From: Gorsachius magnificus
Lineage: Eukaryota; Chordata; Aves; Pelecaniformes; Ardeidae
DNA length: 64,000 nucleotides
Direction of reading: 5' to 3'
NCBI GenBank assembly: GCA_034008185.1
Contig: CM067081.1
Span: 151,992,258-152,056,257 of the forward strand
The notes beneath the pieces were generated by a model. That model had not been told where the DNA came from, ran no database searches, and worked only from the letters and a program-made list of their open reading frames with translations. Below are positions 36,201 through 47,811 of the stretch, in pieces; positions within the stretch are counted from its first letter, which is position 1, and each line of letters starts with the position of its first letter. The translations under genes were made by a program, and so were the position numbers.

Positions 36201-39200
36201 GGCAGGAGAATTCTGATAGATGGTAAGCACGGTAAACTTCAAATGAAAACTTCTGAACTGCTTTACAGCAGCTGCTAACAAGTCACGTAGGATAAAACTA
36301 GGTAATCCTGTGCTGATGAAGAACCTCTACTTTTACCATAAGCTCTTGAATGAGATAGAGATGATTTACTTCTATTTCCTTGAATATAGTTTTGTATGGA
36401 ATGTATACTGTCTTCTTACCCTACCTTTTTTTTTCCTATATGTGGATGTCATTCCATTGAAGAATCTGCTTTTTCAATTATTATTATATAATTATTTGGG
36501 GATTGTGGTCCTTAATTGTAGCATGCATGGTTCCTGTTAGTGTGGGTTGGTTGGGTGCGGTTTTGGTTGGTTGGTTTTTATTCCTTTTGTGGAAAACATT
36601 TTTTTTTTTTCTTAAAAATAAGTTAAAATTGGAAGTCAATCTGGGAGACTAGCTCTGACCTTGCAGGTCAGTTGAGAGATTTTAGTGTTATGTAAAATAG
36701 AGGTCTGATATCTGTATTTTGTTGGTGTTTTTTGTTGTTGGTCAAAAGGTTATAGGTGGCTTGCCACAGACAGAAACTACTGGGGGGGGAAGGATTTTTA
36801 CAATTTTAAAAAAATTATTAATTTTACAAACAGCATTGGGTCAGTGTTTAACCGTTTGGGACATAGTGTCAATCTACACAAATATTACCTAAAAGTTCCT
36901 TATTTTCCAGGAACGCCTTCAAAAGCTAAAGTAGAAAATAAGGAACTAGAAATTGTGGTTAATAAAATAGAAAGGTCTCTGAGGAGAATGTGTCTAATGC
37001 TAGGTGTCTGCCAGACCACAACGCTCTTGCTGCGCAGGCTGCGTCAGCCAGCTGCGGTGCTGCGCTATGGTAGCAAGGGGGCTGATTCCTCAATGCATCA
37101 GCTTTGTCACGGGCATTGCAGTATTGCCAGTTCTTCCAAGGCACTTTTATTGTTCATCTAAAAATACTCCCTGTGTATAAAACAGCAGGGGGCCAATCTA
37201 ATCCCTAATGTAATTCGATAGACTGAGCTGGACCTAAGCATTAGGATATGGTTGGGTATGGATATGGTTTGGATCTAAGTATCTGGGTATGGTTAATACC
37301 TTCAATTACATAATGTGATTTTTTTTCTTCCCCCCCCCGACATTAAGCCTGGCTTACTGTTGTTCATACTAGCAAGTAAAGGTCAGGAGCAGTATCTCTT
37401 AGCCACATCTAACTTGATTTTTTTTCTTTTTTTTTAACTCCGGTTCTTTCAGAAGCTTTCAGTTAATGCTTTTTGTATTCCATTGGAAATAACAGTGTCT
37501 GCCATAACGTCTATGGAGTAACAGGGAAAAGGGCTATACGAACTGAGATTGTTCCTTAGGATTATCTTCCCTCATGTATGTTTAAGTAATGCTGCCTGCC
37601 TACCCTGTAAGAACAGTGGCTTCTGCAAGCGCCAGGCTGAAGGCAGCAGACTGATGCAATCAAGTCGCCAGTCTTTTAGTATTTGCTTTGGAATGTTTTC
37701 TATTAAAGACAAGGCTAGTTTTTCTTTTACATACCATACTGAATTTGTATAGAAAATGTAAACTGAGTGAATTTTGTTTGTGGAAGGTAACAGTTAATGC
37801 ATGTCTGATATTGTAAGATAATTTAATAGATTATAGGCAAGTTTCTTGTGGCCAGAAATCTTCGTTAAAAATCTCTGTAATGAGTCAGCAGTGTCTATCA
37901 CATTTGTCTATTACTATGGCAATCAAACTAGAAAAACATCAAGAGCCTCAAAATTTGTGTAAAGTTGACGTTTTCCCTTTTCAAGTGGTCACTTCAGCCG
38001 TGCTTTTATCATCGCCGTGCAGTCGGGAGCGTGCTCTCTGTCTGGTTTTTCTGCAGGGCATCTGAAGGACGGTGCTGCCGCAGCTGCTGCCTTCCGCAGG
38101 GTCTGGAGGTACCGGCACGTGAGGCAGCAGCTTGCGTGGCACCGGAGCCTTGTCCACCAAGATTTTCCTCCTGTTCCTGCGGTCTTCCCAGTCTCCTCAG
38201 CACAATGTAGAAGGAAAACAAGGTCTTTCTGTTCTGAACAAGTGGAAAGAATAAGCAAAATACGACAGTCTCTTCTGCAGAATGATTATCTCTTATTTTG
38301 CTTATATGTTACACAGCATGATGAGATCCAGGTCTATCTGGGTACAATAAGGAATTATCAAAGAATTCACTACCAAGAATTTAATTTAGCAGCAAACTAC
38401 TGTAGGCTGCCTTTTTTTTTTTGATTCTGCTATTGTGGTTCCTACAATGTTTATAGTGTAAAAGAAATAAGTGAAAGATTCTTTTTGCACAGCATATTGA
38501 GTCAATGAGAGGAGTTTTTTGATGTGCCCTTAGACAGGTTTATTTCTTCCTTCAACTTATCACCCCCTGTGGTTACTTTTCCATAGCAAAAACACCACAA
38601 GAAGAGTAAAGCCAACTCTCTTACTGTTTGTTCCTCATTAACTTGGAAGGTGTGGGATTTTACTTTTGTGGCTTGTTTTTTTGTGTTTGTTTTTTAAATA
38701 TTACCCTGTTCCCTAATTAGGGCTTAGCAGAGACATTTAGGAATATACAGGCGAAGTAACTTTCTGAAAAGGTGCATAATGTTTGTTTCCTGGTTAGTGG
38801 ATTGTGGAGAACGTCTGCATGTCCTCTCTGATTCTATTATCTGTTATTAAATAGAAGGCAGGTGTGGATTTGTTCTATAAATTCTAATTTAGGTGTTTGG
38901 TTTAAAAAAAAATAAAAGCACACCTGTTTTACAACTCAGGGGTTAAGATGAAGGTGACTTTATATGCTAACCTCATATATATGACAAGAATATGAGTTTT
39001 GAAATCTAGAGCTGAATTTTATTCAACTTGAGTTAAGGTAATTTTATTATAAAGTTAATAAGGTCATTTATATTCAAGTAATTCTATTCAACTTTAGTAT
39101 CTTTCAAAACTTCAGCCATTTTGGTTTACACACAGAGTTGTGCCTTGCTGTTTTGAAAATGTGAAAATTCAGTATTAGTACATGGTACCTATGGAAACAT

Positions 39201-40616
39201 AAAATCTGAGCAGCTGCATATTGCTCTTTATTGACAAATATCAGTAAAACATTGTATGAGATCCAACAATATGTAGACAAGTCTTGACGGATAAATATTT
39301 AACTTGGTGTTGGTACACAAGCTTATGTTGGGATCCTGCACTTAGTAGGCTCAAAACAGGCAGGCAAAGTCAACACAGTAATTTCTTTGACTTCATATTT
39401 GAATTTTGAACAACCTTACTTCCCTTCTCCACACCACTTCACCAATTCTCCGCCAACTTCTGTTTAAAAAACCAAAACCCTAAATTGCTTCCCTGAACAG
39501 GAAAGATGCTGCCTGGTTTTTGTTCTCTCTTCAGTATGTTCAGCACAGCAGCTGTACACACAGAGCAATGGGGAAGGTGAGCATACTTCCCTATATCTTA
39601 TTTTCTATGTATGTTCAGATGAAGCTTCTGGCTTGGTGTAGTTTTTAACAAAATGGAAAATTGGCTGACATGGAAAAGAACTGCATTCAAGATGAATATT
39701 CATACATAGAGCTTTTTTTTGAACTGTTTGAAACAAGATCTTGAGTACTGACCTCCAGCCAGTATACCAGGTTTAGTTTCCCTCAGGCTTAGTTTAACTG
39801 TGAATCATTTGCAAATATTCTGTGCCTGGTAATGCTATGATTTGATAGAAATGGTTGTGCTGAGTAACTTAGCCATGTGATATGAAAGGTAAGGGGATTT
39901 ATACGCTATCAGCTGTATATTTACATCTAATCAGACCTAGTCTTTTTTATGTTCAAGGTGAAAGAAATATGACCAGGTAGAACATAGGTTTGTTTCCTAT
40001 ACTTTATTAAAAAAATCTTGTGAAAGAGATTAATCTGTGATTAATCATAAAATGGTTATATTTTGCAGTAGCTTAGCATGTTAGTTTTCCATCCTTAGTT
40101 CAGAGCATTTCACCTGTGTATTCCTTCCTTTGAGTTGGAGATCAGTGACAGAAATTTGGAACTGAGGATAAACTGCCTATGGAAGTGGATAAAGATGATC
40201 CTTGCTGGTAAAAGACCCGTAAGCTTTTAGTGGTCAGAATGCCTTTTCCTGTAATTCCTGCACTATCCTTTTCTTATCTGGGTTTCAGTCACGCTGAATA
40301 GTGAAACCTTTCTAAAACTCCATTTTCCTTTCTGCTTCCATGGCCATAGATGACCTTACAGAAAAACAAGTGCGTGTGCAGCCGCCTTCTCATGTTCCCA
40401 GTCTTTAACTTCAGTTACTTTCAGAGACTGCTCCAAAAGCCTTAGTGAATCCTGCTCTGAATGTTTTTGTCTCGGCAACTTTCTCTTCTCTCCCTCCTTC
40501 TTACGACTGAGCAGCATAACAAGGAATGACGTACAAGTTAATGGCTATATTTTGGTTTTGGACATAAGAAGCAGATGTACCTGTTGAGTGTGCTTCCATC
40601 AAAATAAGAACAAACA
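30251..40616. other. Long AT-rich stretch, probable intron
   Basis: No recognised repeat or RNA gene. Frames at 34886-35110 (74 codons) and 35122-35325 (67 codons) lie in tandem and look mildly protein-like but have no supporting splice sites. Opposite-strand frames at 35419-35688 and 35468-35722 overlap. The GC-richer patch near 38.0-38.2 kb is listed separately. Confidence 0.4.
37980..38225. other. GC-rich patch in AT-rich intron, unassigned
   Basis: About 245 bases stand out from the surroundings by GC content and CpG presence. An acceptor-like ttttctgcag at 38046-38055 opens two plus frames: one ends at TAG near 38208, the other runs to 38424 (135-codon frame from ATG 38017). Opposite-strand frames of 70-89 codons also cover it. 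No domain is recognisable. It may be an exon, an enhancer or a decayed element. Confidence 0.2.
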
Positions 40617-41003
40617 GGGTTGTTCAGCCTGGAGAAGAGAAGGCTGCAGGGAGACCTTTTTGAGGTGCTTCAGTACTTAAAGGGAGCCTCTAGGAAAGAT
40701 GGGGAAAATCTTTTTAGTAGGAACAGCTGTGACAGGACAAGGGGTAATGGTTTTAAACTAAAACAGGGTAGGTTTAGGCTGGATATAAGGAAGAAATTCT
40801 TTACAGTGAAGGTGGTGAAACACTGGAAGGGGTTGCCCAGTGAGGTAGTGGGGGCCCCATCCCTGGAAGCATTCAAGGCCAGGTTGGATGGGGCTCTGAG
40901 CAACCTGATCAAGTTAAAAGATGTCCCTGCTCACTGCAGGGGGGTGGGATTAGATGACCTCTAAACGTCCCTTCCAACCCAAAACATTCTATGATTCTAT
41001 GAA
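40617..41003 (+). mobile_element. CR1 LINE, 5'-truncated 3' end
   Basis: The element starts inside the conserved gttcagcctggagaag phrase and runs through the terminal ORF2 codons, seen as the frame 40620-40964 with FSLEKRRLQGDLFEVLQYL and KVVKHWKGLPSEVVGAPS. It ends with the short 3' UTR and the avian CR1 terminal repeat attctatgattctatga at about 40987-41003. It is close to intact in this part, so it is younger than the copy at 51.7 kb. The 114-codon frame is a relic of CR1, not a host gene. Confidence 0.95.
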
Positions 41004-44000
41004 ACGATCCCCAGGACTGTTTTGTCAAATTGTAGGCCAAACCACTGGATTCTGTACTATATCATGTCCAAAATCAGTAAAAACATCTGACCCATGGTTT
41101 TGAATTAAGTGCACTGCTATACTAAAGCTACTTAAAAATCATACTTATCTATCCCAAGTGTATCTTGTTGCCCGCTTCAATCATTGACCTGACTGAGAAA
41201 GTCAGACCTGGTTTTACTAAATTATCACGTGGAGCGACCAGCAGTAGCCCTCAGTACAGTGACCATACTTCTCAAGGTGACATGGAGCAATCAATGGCAT
41301 CACGGGCTGACCAGTTCACAAGACTGAAATCTTGCTTTTGTCTGCAGTTGGAGATTGTCTTGCTGCTGTTAGATTTCTGGGAATTTAATTGAGAACTGTG
41401 GGGTATTTTTCAAGTGAAATAGAAACCCAGTATTTTTTGGTCTCATTAAATAAAAGTCTTAATGTTGCAGATGGAAAATTTTTCATGATTTAATTTTTTA
41501 AAAACCGAAACAACCTATTGAATATATCCAAGATTTTTATCAGATACTGGGTCTGATTTTATTTTCAAGCAGCTCTGTATAGCAGGCAATACAGTTCCGA
41601 AAGGACTGAGACTCTTTACAAGTTTTTTCTTCAAAACCAGCATAGTTTCCTTTGTAGTGTTCTCATTTGTGTACGTATTTTTCATCTCTGGAGCAAATAA
41701 TCAGCCTTCAAAGGTTTTGCAAATATTTCCTTTGATTAAACATTTTTGACCTATTTATCGTAGTCTGTATGATGAGTATACTTTTATCTCCAGAATTGTC
41801 TTTTAAGCAAAAGGAACCTTAAAGGATCAGTAGCCCCCTCTCTTCTTTCAAAAAGCAGGAGGCAGCTACTATGTTTTACTTGATTGATATCTCTGTCTTA
41901 CTGGACAAATAAGTACTAAAGCTTCATGTTGCTGTATAAACCACTTGAGAAGAGTGTGGTGCACAAGGGTGAAGTTTGTGTATATATTTTTAGGGTGTTT
42001 TCACACCACGGACTATTAAGTTAGAGAAACCAGAACTACGTAGCTGGTTATCACTTTTGGGCTGCTCTGCTGATACGGAGGCTGCTTTGACAGCATAGTG
42101 GTGAAGAGACATCCTTCAAAAAACATTGACCTTGTATGCAGTGAATACAAGATGTTTCAGCTGCAGGGCTATTCCAAAACTGTTTGATATGATCTCATTG
42201 CTAAAATACTTGTAAAGCTGAGAAGACATTACTGGAAGCTGTGGTGTCTTTTGTGTCCTGCATCTCCTCTGAAAATTATTTTTTCCTTCAGCCAAATAAC
42301 TAAGAGTAAGTTGAAGTATGTTTACAACAATCTCATATGTATTTTCAGTGTGGATTCTTTGTTTTAAAGATAAACTGGCAAGGATCAGGTGTCTTTTTCG
42401 GACATCTGATGGCCCTTGGGTATGGGTGACAAAACCCCCACTTGTTGATGTCAATTCAGGCTTTCCTGTAGCAATAACAGGCAATGCTCAGCAGGCAGCC
42501 GAATTGCTCTGTAAGGAATGGTGAAAGGCAGTCTGACGATGTATTTCTCTGGTAGCTACAGAAGTGTGCTTACCATTCATCCAGGCAGATTTTTAATGTT
42601 CACTTAAGTATCTGCTTTCTGGAGCATGTGTTACACAGGCAGAGTGCAACAGTAAGAACGAAGGGGAGGTGTTCTGAGCTTGTCCTGGTTCTTGGCATCT
42701 TCCTCTGCATCTCTAGATAGGAGCAAGTTAGTGTGAGAGGATGTATCGGAAGGTAGGAGTAAAGCTCTCGCTTTGAAAGACCAGCATATTCATGAAGTAA
42801 ATTAAGAAGTGCAATATTCTGGTGAACAGAGGCTCTCCCTCGTTTTGGCCTTGAAAGCCACAAAAGGAAGTGAAAGACAGCGAGCCCTTTGGCGTGTAGA
42901 TTGTGCAGCCACCACAGTGTTGGTGTTGAGGATGTGAGCAGGAAGTCAGCATGGTGTAGAAAGAAATATCTTTTGACCGAAGGAGGAGAAATTAATCCAT
43001 AAATTCCTAACAAATGCTCTTATATGTCTTCACTGGTAAGTGAATAAATTTCTGTGATTAGACAAAATTGCTTCAGAACAATAAGGGTATGGTATTGGTG
43101 TCATCATTTCCCATGGAGTTTTTCTTCTTAATGCAGATATTTAATGTAGTGGATATTTAAGGGAAAAAGTAGTTGGGGATTTGCTTACCCAGGAATGTTA
43201 AAGGGCAAAAAGAAGAAGAAAAAAAACCCTGAACTGTATTCTGTTCTGCCAACAATATTATTCAGAATTAAAGCAGCCTTTTAAATTCCCACCTGTAGTT
43301 AATTAGGACTGACTGTCGGTTTCTAAATCCAGCACAGGGAAAGCAAAAGTATTGCTCAGTGTGGTTAATCAGAGTTGTGAAAGCAAGGTTGAAAGTGTTC
43401 CATTCTACAGCCAGGATTTTCTGTACAAATGTAACAGCTAAACAGCCTGGTTTTTCTGAGGTACTAAGTTGGAACTCTTACGAAAACCAGCTCACTAATT
43501 TACAAGTCTAAATACTGGATTTGTATTTTCTAACTTCAGGCATGAAAACCAACAGATTCAGGTGCATAATTTGAAAGATTAGGGTCAGTAAGCACATTCC
43601 TAGGTACTGTGGCTATTTTTGAAAATCCAGCAAAAATCTGTATCATCTATAAAAAAAAAAAAAGTTTGCCTGCCCCTTTTCAGACTGTTACATTGCCAGT
43701 AAAAGCAAAATCTAACCAGGGTAAATAGCATCTGCAGACACCTGAGGTTTGTGCTGCAGTGAAAGTGTGAGGTCTCCAATGCAGTAATTAGAGAGGGTAC
43801 TTGACACTTGTTAATGAAGGCAGGGCTTGTGATCTGTCTTTGAAGGGGGAGCAAAGCAACACTGCCCTTCCTGTGGTGCCTTGTTGACCTGCATCCATGG
43901 AATAACTGGCATGCTTTCTTTAAGAATAAGTAACCAACCTGTTTTCCAGAAGAGGTGGAAATAGTTCAAGAAATATGGAAAGCGCTTAGGACTGCAAGGG

Positions 44001-46740
44001 GGTATGTCTGGGTATGTTATGTGTGTGGGCAATTACAAGGCTGTTTTGGTGGGATTTACAAGCTCTAATAGATGCCTCTTAAGAACAATTTTCAGGTATT
44101 TTTTTAATGTAGCTTTGATTTTTTTTTTTGTTAAATAGATCATTCTAACAGGGTTTTACTCATAACCTGAAGGAGGGGCATTTAGTCTGTAAACTGCTTG
44201 CAGCTGTAGAAGGATAAATGAAATATAAGGTGTTTGGCAGACAAGCTTTAGAAATTCTTCTTTGAGTGATTTAAAAACCTCTCTGAGAAAGACTGCTGCT
44301 GTGTAATTCCGTTAACTGTATGGGATGCCTGTGCAGTAGCCAAGCATGTTACTGCACTTGAATTTGCATTTTGTCCCCTCCTTTATTTGTGCTGTTCCCA
44401 TGAACTGTTTTTCTGCTTTTTTCCTGGGATGCCAGCTTCTAGGAGGTGATCAGAATAGTGGGGCTGTGGCAGTAACCTCTTCTTTATTTTAGCTGTCAGA
44501 GCGAGTTTACCAGGATCAAAGATGGAGAAGGGGTTTCTATTGGAAAATGAGTCTTTGCATGGCATTTCTTTTAAGGCTATTCTAAATCTGGCTTAAGATG
44601 AAGAACACGTCACTGAGGTCTCTGTTATGCTATTTAGTTCCACGATTATGGAAGAAAGTACCAAAGATGGAGAGCTGTTCATTTTCCCATGAAAGAAGAA
44701 AACTACTACTTTTTTACTTTTGGAGCACGGTAAATGAAAGAGAAAACTTTCAGGAATTCGTCTATGAAATATTAATAATTTTAACTATTTTTATTCAAGG
44801 TAGGCATGCTGCCATGAGCAAAAACAACTGCTACAAAAAACAAATTCTGCTTTTTCAATTTATCATGCTTGTTCTGCTTATTAGCGTGATTTGGTAGAGA
44901 TCAAGGCTGTTCTCAAAACATGCTGGGTAAGGTCATGATATAGCACAGTATTCCCAGAGTGGCTCCCATAAAGCAAAATGTCCCTTCCTTCTGCTGACTC
45001 CTGGGCTTGTAGCGTTCGCTATTCCTGAATCTATCACTTGCAAGCCTATGCTGATGTATATGGATTTACTTCTTTTCTTGAAAAAAAACCTTCAGATACT
45101 GAAAATATTTTATTTCTCAATTAATACTGAGAAGAATGACCACTTAAAATCTTACTAGTGTTTTTATGGAGAAGACTTTCTGGAAGTGACTTCTGTCAGG
45201 ACTGTTCTAACTTAACAGTTGCAAGATGGTACAGTGACAGACCACTGGTACTAGTGCTGGGCTTTAGATTGCCAGCCTAATCCAACAGACATGTAAAATT
45301 TCTTTGCTGTGGTGTTTACAGAATGCCCACATAAACTTTAGCAGGGTTGACCTGCTGATATGTTGAAACCAGTTCTAGACCTGTATTTATCAGTGTCTTT
45401 CTTTGCAGATGTTTTATGTTCTGATGTTTAAAGTCCTTTATGTTTTCCGCACTAAACTTGGTGTGGTGGGATCTTGTTCTTAATGTGGAGACTACTTGAA
45501 ATACTGCTTCTGTGCTCACAGATAACAGATTATGAATTCAGCCAGGCAGGGGACATAGAAAAGGTGGTGTCTTTTACACTGGTATGGCTGGGGAGCAGAA
45601 AAAAGGTACAAAGTCAAGCTTTTGAGTACACTGAACTTCACCAAATCTGAATGTTGCAGTTCAGACATTTTTTGCTCTTTCTATGGTAAATTTGCTCACA
45701 GTACTTAACTCGAAGTGCAGCTGGGGCCTTATTTGGGAAAGCGTAACCTCAAAGCACAAGTCTTGTATGACTAAAGAATGAGTTATATTGGGTCTGTCTG
45801 TACCATTTGACAGACAAAAAGCCTTATTTCTCTGCTGCCTTGATGGAATCATGAAGCTCATCCTTCTTTGACAGGGCTGTGTGTGCCCTGAAGTAAGGAG
45901 AGAAGAAAATGATGCTTTAAACAAGGCATTTGTGTTCCTGTAGGACTTCTGGGAACACAGCAGAAAGAACTGGTGTTCTGAGTATGAAATACCATTTTCA
46001 AGGGAAAATGTTTGCTTAGAAGAAAGTATATTAAAATTATATTTCCAGTTCTAGTTCTGTAAATTTTACAGTAGCTAGGCATAGGGGGAAGAGAGGGAGT
46101 TCAGTTTTGGTTTTGCAAATCCAAAGAATAAAGCATAGTTGACTGATGACACTTATCACTGTTTATAGATGAAGTGGTGTCTGCCGCCCAAAAAAATCCC
46201 CACCTTCCCATCTTCCTAAGCTGCTGCTTGTGTGTCTAAAGTAACCGGACAAACCAAGCCACCTACATTCAGAAAATCGTAGAAAATGTCTACTTGTGCC
46301 AATCCTATGCTCACTACTTTTGTAAACCTTATCAAATGGGGAGTTCAAAATTCTTAGTAATGAGCCCCTATTAAATCTGTATTAACTGTGAGAGAAAATC
46401 CAGAAATATTCAGTTTTATTAGTCAAGTATGTGACCCCAGGGCCTGCAACGGTCTCGGGTAAAACTGGAAACACCACAGTTGCTACTTGAAGTTTGCAGT
46501 TCTGAGGTGCTTTAAGAAGGAAAGGAAAAATGCAAGTTGCTTCCAAACGCAGAGCGCACTTTTTAAGCAGGTTGTAAATTAAGGGTCCTGCGTCACACTG
46601 GGAGCGGTGCTATCTGCCCTCTGCTCAGCAAGGCCTTCGCAAGAGGCTAAGCATTGCTTTTGCCCAACTTCTTCCACCCTCTCTTCCACAGGCTGCAGGC
46701 TGTGGAGGACGAAGCTCAGAGGCTGTAGTGTGAGTAGGAT

Positions 46741-46790
46741 GTAGAGTGTGTGTGTGTGAGAGAGTGTGTTTGTGTGCTGGTGTGTGTAGG
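46741..46790 (+). repeat. Imperfect GT microsatellite
   Basis: About 50 bases of GT dinucleotides interrupted by GA and T, in the register gagtgtgtgtgtgtgtgaga. It explains the Thr/His-rich minus frame at 46579-46815. Confidence 0.8.
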
Positions 46791-47169
46791 AGGCTGCTGG
46801 TACTGGTATAGGCACACGGTGAGGGAAACAGGCGTGTTCAGGCAGAGTGGGCTGGAAGAACAGAGAAAAGGGAACAGAAAAGGTTATGGGTGACGAGATA
46901 GACTGTCAACCTTCTTACCTACTCCATTTACCCTATCAGTTGTCCTTTCTGTATAGAATGATTTTTCTCCTTTGAAGTTTGGTTTGGAAGCGAGCATATG
47001 TATGTTCTGCTCTGACTAAATCCAGCAGCTAAACATGCTTGCATGCAATTTATTACCAGAACCCGAATGAATCATGTAGCTGTAACATTCTCGTCTCTCT
47101 AGCTAATTTACAGACAATAGGAAAATAAGCCAAGTGTATTTGGTTTTCAGACTTATAGCTCTATACCTT

Positions 47170-47485
47170 TCTGTTTCCATCCTTGGCCTCAGCTGCTGCG
47201 GAGCCCTTCCCCAGGCTGTTGTAGATGGTGTGAAAGCAGCCTGCCTGCTCCTTCGGTGCAGCTGATGGCCCCCCGATGGCATCCTTTCCAGAGAGGTCAG
47301 TCTGCCAAGGTGGTTCTGTCAGGAGCTCTTCCCCCTGCCCCCCCCTTTCTTTTTTTCTTCCTTCTGATTTCTTTAATGATCTGGCTCAGGGCTTGCTTTG
47401 TACAAGGCACTGGCTGACCTAAGTTACTGTTCCCGCCTGGTCTCCTGGGACTATTGGAAGTCCTTTTATCTGAGTTGTCCGCCAT
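47170..47485 (-). pseudogene. Unidentified ORF broken at a homopolymer
   Basis: On the minus strand an ATG at 47485 starts MADNSDKRTSNSPRRPGG and continues through TKQALSQIIKEIRRKKK, a composition much more protein-like than neighbouring frames. It then meets an A7 run and a G8 run (plus C8 at 47338-47345) and stops after 62 codons. In another frame the sequence carries on with protein-like text (EELLTEPPWQTDLSGK, then SLGKGSAAAEAKDGNRK) to a TAG near 47168. An AAG|GTATAG donor-like site overlaps that end. This suggests a coding sequence with a frameshift at the G run, either a pseudogene, a sequencing error or an exon read in a different frame. I do not recognise the family. Confidence 0.25.
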
Positions 47486-47789
47486 AGTTCATAAAGTCCT
47501 AGCCCTGTATTCTTTTGCCTACTGCTGTGTTATGTGATCTTCCCGTGGATTTTTGTCCTTGGCTTTAGGATCCTGACATTGCCTAGAAATAGCTCATGGT
47601 CATTTGTTTTGCATCAGACTGCACTGTAACTGTGAGACTTGTGGAGCAGGAAGACTGTGGTACACAGCACTGTAACTGCACTGCAAATCAGTTCTGATGA
47701 AATAGTCTTTATGTCGTGGAGGTTCCCAGTGATCACCTAGGTATCTCGGAGAACAGCTTGTTCCTTTGTGAAACTTGACTTGCGTCCAG

Positions 47790-47811
47790 TTTTTTTTTTA
47801 AAAAAAAAAAA
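47790..47811. repeat. T10-A12 palindromic run
   Basis: Ten T are directly followed by twelve A, then AG-rich sequence. It is self-complementary and prone to slippage. No flanking duplication or element edge was seen. Confidence 0.8.

Noticed and set aside
40620..40964. 114-codon ORF as a host gene
   Set aside because: It is the 3' end of the CR1 reading frame in a 5'-truncated copy.
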